From Jeotgalibacillus sp. S-D1 (GTDB lineage Bacteria; Bacillota; Bacilli; Bacillales; Jeotgalibacillaceae): a stretch of DNA of 64,000 nt. Shown here in pieces: positions 61,539-64,000 of the stretch; the stretch's first letter is position 1, and every line of letters starts with the position of its first letter. The DNA is taken from NCBI RefSeq assembly GCF_004358665.1, contig NZ_SMZR01000001.1, forward strand, positions 1,240,001 to 1,304,000, given 5' to 3'. Under the pieces are notes generated by a model. The model saw only the letters and a list, made by a program, of their open reading frames with translations. It ran no database searches and was not told the DNA's origin. A program made the position numbers and the translations under genes.

Positions 61539-62315
61539 TTATTTCCCTTTAAACTGCGGCTTTCTTTTTTCACCAAAAGCAATTAGCGCTTCTATCCGGT
61601 CCTCTGTTGGAATGGTAAGCTCATATGCTTTTCGTTCAATTTGCAGACCCGTATTCAGATCCGCATTCATTCCGGTTTTTATCGCATATTTTGCCTGTAA
61701 AAGGGCAACAGGACCATTCGCAAGCATTGCTTCAGCCAGATTGTTCACTTCTTTCCAAAAAGTCTCCTGAGGGGCTGTTCTGGTAACGACTCCCCACTCC
61801 TGTGCTTCTGCAGCGGTTAAGCGTTTAGCCGTTAAAATAAGTTCCATTGCTTTGGATTCACCAATTAACCTGGGCAGCCGCTGCGTTCCTCCCGCACCCG
61901 GTATAATGGCCAGACTCGTCTCTGTTAAACCCATCATTGCTTTTTCCGTCGCAATCCGAAAGTCACAGGCAAGCGCCAGTTCCATCCCTCCCCCGAACGC
62001 ATGACCATTCATTGCAGCAATAGTAGGCTGGGGAAGTGCTTCCACCGCACTGAATACCTCTCCTATTTTATTTACATTTCTTCTTACCTGCTGCTCATTT
62101 AATGTTTTTCTTTCCTTTAAATCAGCTCCCACACTAAATGCTTTCTCCCCGGCCCCTGTAAACACAACAACCCTTACATCGGGATTAATACGCAGTGATT
62201 CCACGATCTGTTCCAGTTCCATTAGTGTATCCCAGTTAAATGCATTCATTGAATCCGGGCGGTTCAGTGTTACAATCGCCAGATGATCTTTTTGTTCAAG
62301 CAGAATCTTTTCCAT
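61539..62315 (-). CDS. Enoyl-CoA hydratase/isomerase
   Basis: This 258-residue crotonase-family enzyme has oxyanion-hole motif 1 in FSVGADLKERK, and motif 2 is MNGHAFGGGMELALACDFRIA. The region IIPGAGGTQRLPRLIG holds a Gly-Gly pair where hydratases place a catalytic Glu near EMVL-type segments. It is probably a fatty- or amino-acid-derived acyl-CoA hydratase, but crotonase-fold members vary too widely to be sure. No partner dehydrogenase or thiolase is in the window. It is preceded by a dyad and a TATAAT. Confidence 0.87.
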   Translation of the reverse strand: MEKILLEQKDHLAIVTLNRPDSMNAFNWDTLMELEQIVESLRINPDVRVVVFTGAGEKAFSVGADLKERKTLNEQQVRRNVNKIGEVFSAVEALPQPTIAAMNGHAFGGGMELALACDFRIATEKAMMGLTETSLAIIPGAGGTQRLPRLIGESKAMELILTAKRLTAAEAQEWGVVTRTAPQETFWKEVNNLAEAMLANGPVALLQAKYAIKTGMNADLNTGLQIERKAYELTIPTEDRIEALIAFGEKRKPQFKGK

Positions 62316-62347
62316 ATGTATGTATTCTCCCCTTTATGTCCGTCTTT

Positions 62348-62373
62348 AATGTAAACCCTTACATTCTAATTAT
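62348..62373 (-). promoter_or_regulatory. Operator-like dyad and -10 upstream of enoyl-CoA hydratase
   Basis: AATGTAA-ACCC-TTACATT (62348-62365) is a perfect 7-bp dyad with a 4-base centre, 33 bases before the start codon. A TATAAT (62373-62368, minus strand) sits immediately upstream of it, so a repressor bound there would cover the transcription start. No -35 is clear. The cognate regulator is unknown and not evident in the window. Confidence 0.55.
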
Positions 62374-62498
62374 ATCATTCTCATGGAAACAGCGCATTAC
62401 TTCTCCAGTTTAGGCAGCACAACCCGTGGTAAACCCATAGTATGTTGAAACTTTTATTCTATCGAATAAACTGATACTAGTACTTTACCTTACAAGGA

Positions 62499-64000
62499 GT
62501 GATCCCAACGAAACGGGCAGCGTTTTATCGTATATATAAAATTGTATGGATGGCGGCAAAATTTTTTCTCCAAACATACAGATTCCAGAAAAAATATAAA
62601 GGCAAATGGAATAAAGAGGTGGAAAAGAAATGGGATGACCTGGCAGCTAAGCAAGCCCGGGAATACAAAAAAACAGCATTAAAACTGGAAGGTCTTATGA
62701 TTAAACTTGGTCAATTTCTATCTACACGGGCCGATATTATGCCTAAGTCGTTTTTGGCCGAGCTGGAGGGGCTGACAGACCGGGTGCCTGCTGTTCCTTG
62801 GGAAAAAGCAAGAAGAGTCATCGAAGAAGAATGGAACACAGACTACAGCACCATTCTTCAGAGAGTATCTGCTGAACCGGCAGCATCTGCATCCATAGGA
62901 GATGTGTATAAGGGCTGGCTGCATAATGGTGATGCCGTCGCAATAAAAGTGCAGCGTCCCGGGATTGAATCGATCATACGCACGGATTTTAAAGCAATGA
63001 GAATTGTAATCTGGCTTGCTAAACAATTTACCTCGATTGGCAAACAAATGGATTTGGTCTCGTTGTACCATGAAATGACCAAAGTCATTGGTGATGAACT
63101 TAATTTTAAGAAAGAACTGGCAAATGGGGTATCGTTTAGTGAAAGATTCAGTCAGACAGATGGTGTTGAAGTACCCTTCTACCATTCCGATTACACCACA
63201 CACCGTGTATTAGTAATGGAATGGATTGAAGGAGCGAAAATAACCGACCAACCTTTTCTGGAACGGCATAACATTAACCCCAAAAAGCTGGCCAGTCGCA
63301 TCCTTAATCTTTTTATTCAACAGCTTCTAAACGAAGGCATGTTTCACGCAGACCCCCACAGCGGGAATATTCTGCTAAAAAGTGATGGAACGATTGTACT
63401 GATTGATTTTGGCATGGTGGGAATGATTAGCCAAAAGGATGCAGATGCGGTTCAACAGGCTGTAGAGGGCATCATTTTTGAAGACTACGAGCAGGTAGTA
63501 AAAGCGCTCGAATCGATGAAGTTTCTTCTCCCGCATGCAGACAAAGAGCTGCTGGCAGAAATCATTGAACGATTAGTCGTTTTTTATAAAAGTAATGAGT
63601 GGAAGAACGGGGACAGCCTGTTAATGGAGCAGCTGCTAAATGATATGCAGGATATCGTCAGAAAACAGCCTATTCAGCTGCCAACTGAATTTGCCTTTTT
63701 TGGACGTGCAATTTCTATTTTCACCGGAGTAATTTACAGTATCTACACTGAAGCAGACCTTATCGAAATGGCAAGACCAACTGTATTGAATTGGGTAAAA
63801 AGCCGAAACGAGGATGAGTCGTTTTCAGACTCTGCCTTTGAATATATTAGACGGTATTTTCAGCCGCTGCTTTCCTACCCAATAAAAATTCAGGAAGTCT
63901 TGGATGAACCTCGGCGCTACCGACGCATGCAGCAGGAAAATGATCGGAAAGCCCTGGCTTTGCAGGATCTTGTTACAAAAAGAAGGGATACAGCTTTTCT
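62499..64000 (+). CDS. AarF/ABC1/UbiB-family atypical kinase (C-terminus beyond window)
   Basis: An open frame runs from the left of this region to the window edge (about 500 codons). The ABC1 kinase hallmarks are complete: KLGQFLSTRADIMP (KxGQ motif), the Ala-rich nucleotide loop ASASIGDVYKG, VAIKVQRPGI, ELNFKKE, MFHADPHSGNILL and the IDFGMVG metal motif. Family members support ubiquinone or other isoprenoid-linked metabolism; the role in Bacillales is unclear. The start is uncertain. AGGAG (62495-62499) is followed after 8 bases by ACG at 62508, while the in-frame GTG at 62499 overlaps that site; the next ATG (62550) lacks a site. I give the GTG. Confidence 0.87.
   Translation, partial: MIPTKRAAFYRIYKIVWMAAKFFLQTYRFQKKYKGKWNKEVEKKWDDLAAKQAREYKKTALKLEGLMIKLGQFLSTRADIMPKSFLAELEGLTDRVPAVPWEKARRVIEEEWNTDYSTILQRVSAEPAASASIGDVYKGWLHNGDAVAIKVQRPGIESIIRTDFKAMRIVIWLAKQFTSIGKQMDLVSLYHEMTKVIGDELNFKKELANGVSFSERFSQTDGVEVPFYHSDYTTHRVLVMEWIEGAKITDQPFLERHNINPKKLASRILNLFIQQLLNEGMFHADPHSGNILLKSDGTIVLIDFGMVGMISQKDADAVQQAVEGIIFEDYEQVVKALESMKFLLPHADKELLAEIIERLVVFYKSNEWKNGDSLLMEQLLNDMQDIVRKQPIQLPTEFAFFGRAISIFTGVIYSIYTEADLIEMARPTVLNWVKSRNEDESFSDSAFEYIRRYFQPLLSYPIKIQEVLDEPRRYRRMQQENDRKALALQDLVTKRRDTAF

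Noticed and set aside
62718-63203. 161-residue minus-strand frame
   Set aside because: Lies wholly antisense to the conserved kinase motifs of the AarF-type gene, which is open across the same region; it is a shadow.
1-64000. CRISPR arrays, tRNA or rRNA genes, transposases, prophage or defence islands
   Set aside because: No regularly spaced repeats, no tRNA-like cloverleaf with a CCA end, and no integrase, transposase, restriction or toxin-antitoxin genes could be supported by reading both strands.

Overview
The window is a low-GC, spore-former-type Firmicutes chromosome. Marks of Bacillaceae or a close relative include a complete gerPABCDEF spore-coat operon, ComK, ComZ, AddAB, Bacillus-style AGGAGG ribosome sites, and many intrinsic terminators between convergent genes. 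Many gene blocks match dispersed Bacillus subtilis neighbourhoods (opp/app-fabHF-comZ-yjzD, yitS-yitW, mdx/mal, nrgAB, yisK/yisL-gerP-addAB, yhjE-sipV-comK-yhzC, azlCD), here joined in a different order. A C30 carotenoid (crt) cluster fits a pigmented, possibly marine or soil, relative. I found no rRNA, tRNA, CRISPR array, transposase or prophage gene.

Layout: 1-10649 holds two oligopeptide ABC importers, both on the minus strand. They are oppA-oppB-oppC-oppD (oppD runs off the left edge) and appD-appF-appA-appB-appC, separated by a small DUF3899 membrane protein gene. 10999-16727 is fabH-fabF (with a FapR-like operator inside the promoter), comZ, a yjzD-like gene and clpB (with a CtsR-like box). 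16874-23338 is uppP and the yit-like group (DUF59, hydrolase, HAD phosphatase, YitT), then degV and a CoA-disulfide reductase.

23421-31876 is a maltodextrin island: a LacI-family regulator, a membrane-anchored alpha-amylase, the MalG/MalF/MalE importer and, divergently, a neopullulanase. The intergenic region carries a LacI-type operator and a cre-like site. A MATE exporter follows. 33462-35205 is glnK-amtB, whose promoter region carries two TnrA/GlnR-type dyads and a CodY-like box. 35317-39132 is a three-gene C30 carotenoid operon behind a promoter with a MerR-type architecture.

39456-44011 is yisL, yisK, a DUF418 membrane protein and the gerP operon, with a plausible sigma-K promoter. 44073-52658 is addB-addA flanked by two GNAT acetyltransferase genes. 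52815-57811 is yhjE-sipV, an S9 peptidase, an unrecognised 136-residue gene, comK and an IDEAL-domain protein. 58133-64000 is a small membrane protein, a DCC thiol oxidoreductase, a YihY protein, azlC-azlD with a divergent XRE-cupin regulator, an enoyl-CoA hydratase and the start of an AarF/UbiB-type kinase cut by the right edge.

The window reads as core and lightly accessory chromosome. I did not find a convincing undescribed multi-gene system. The most interesting material is regulatory: the crowded glnK-amtB promoter, the MerR-like crt promoter, hairpins just after binding-protein genes, and several well-formed dyads of unknown ownership. There are also a few orphan genes. All family assignments come from reading motifs and remembered family features; no database search was run.
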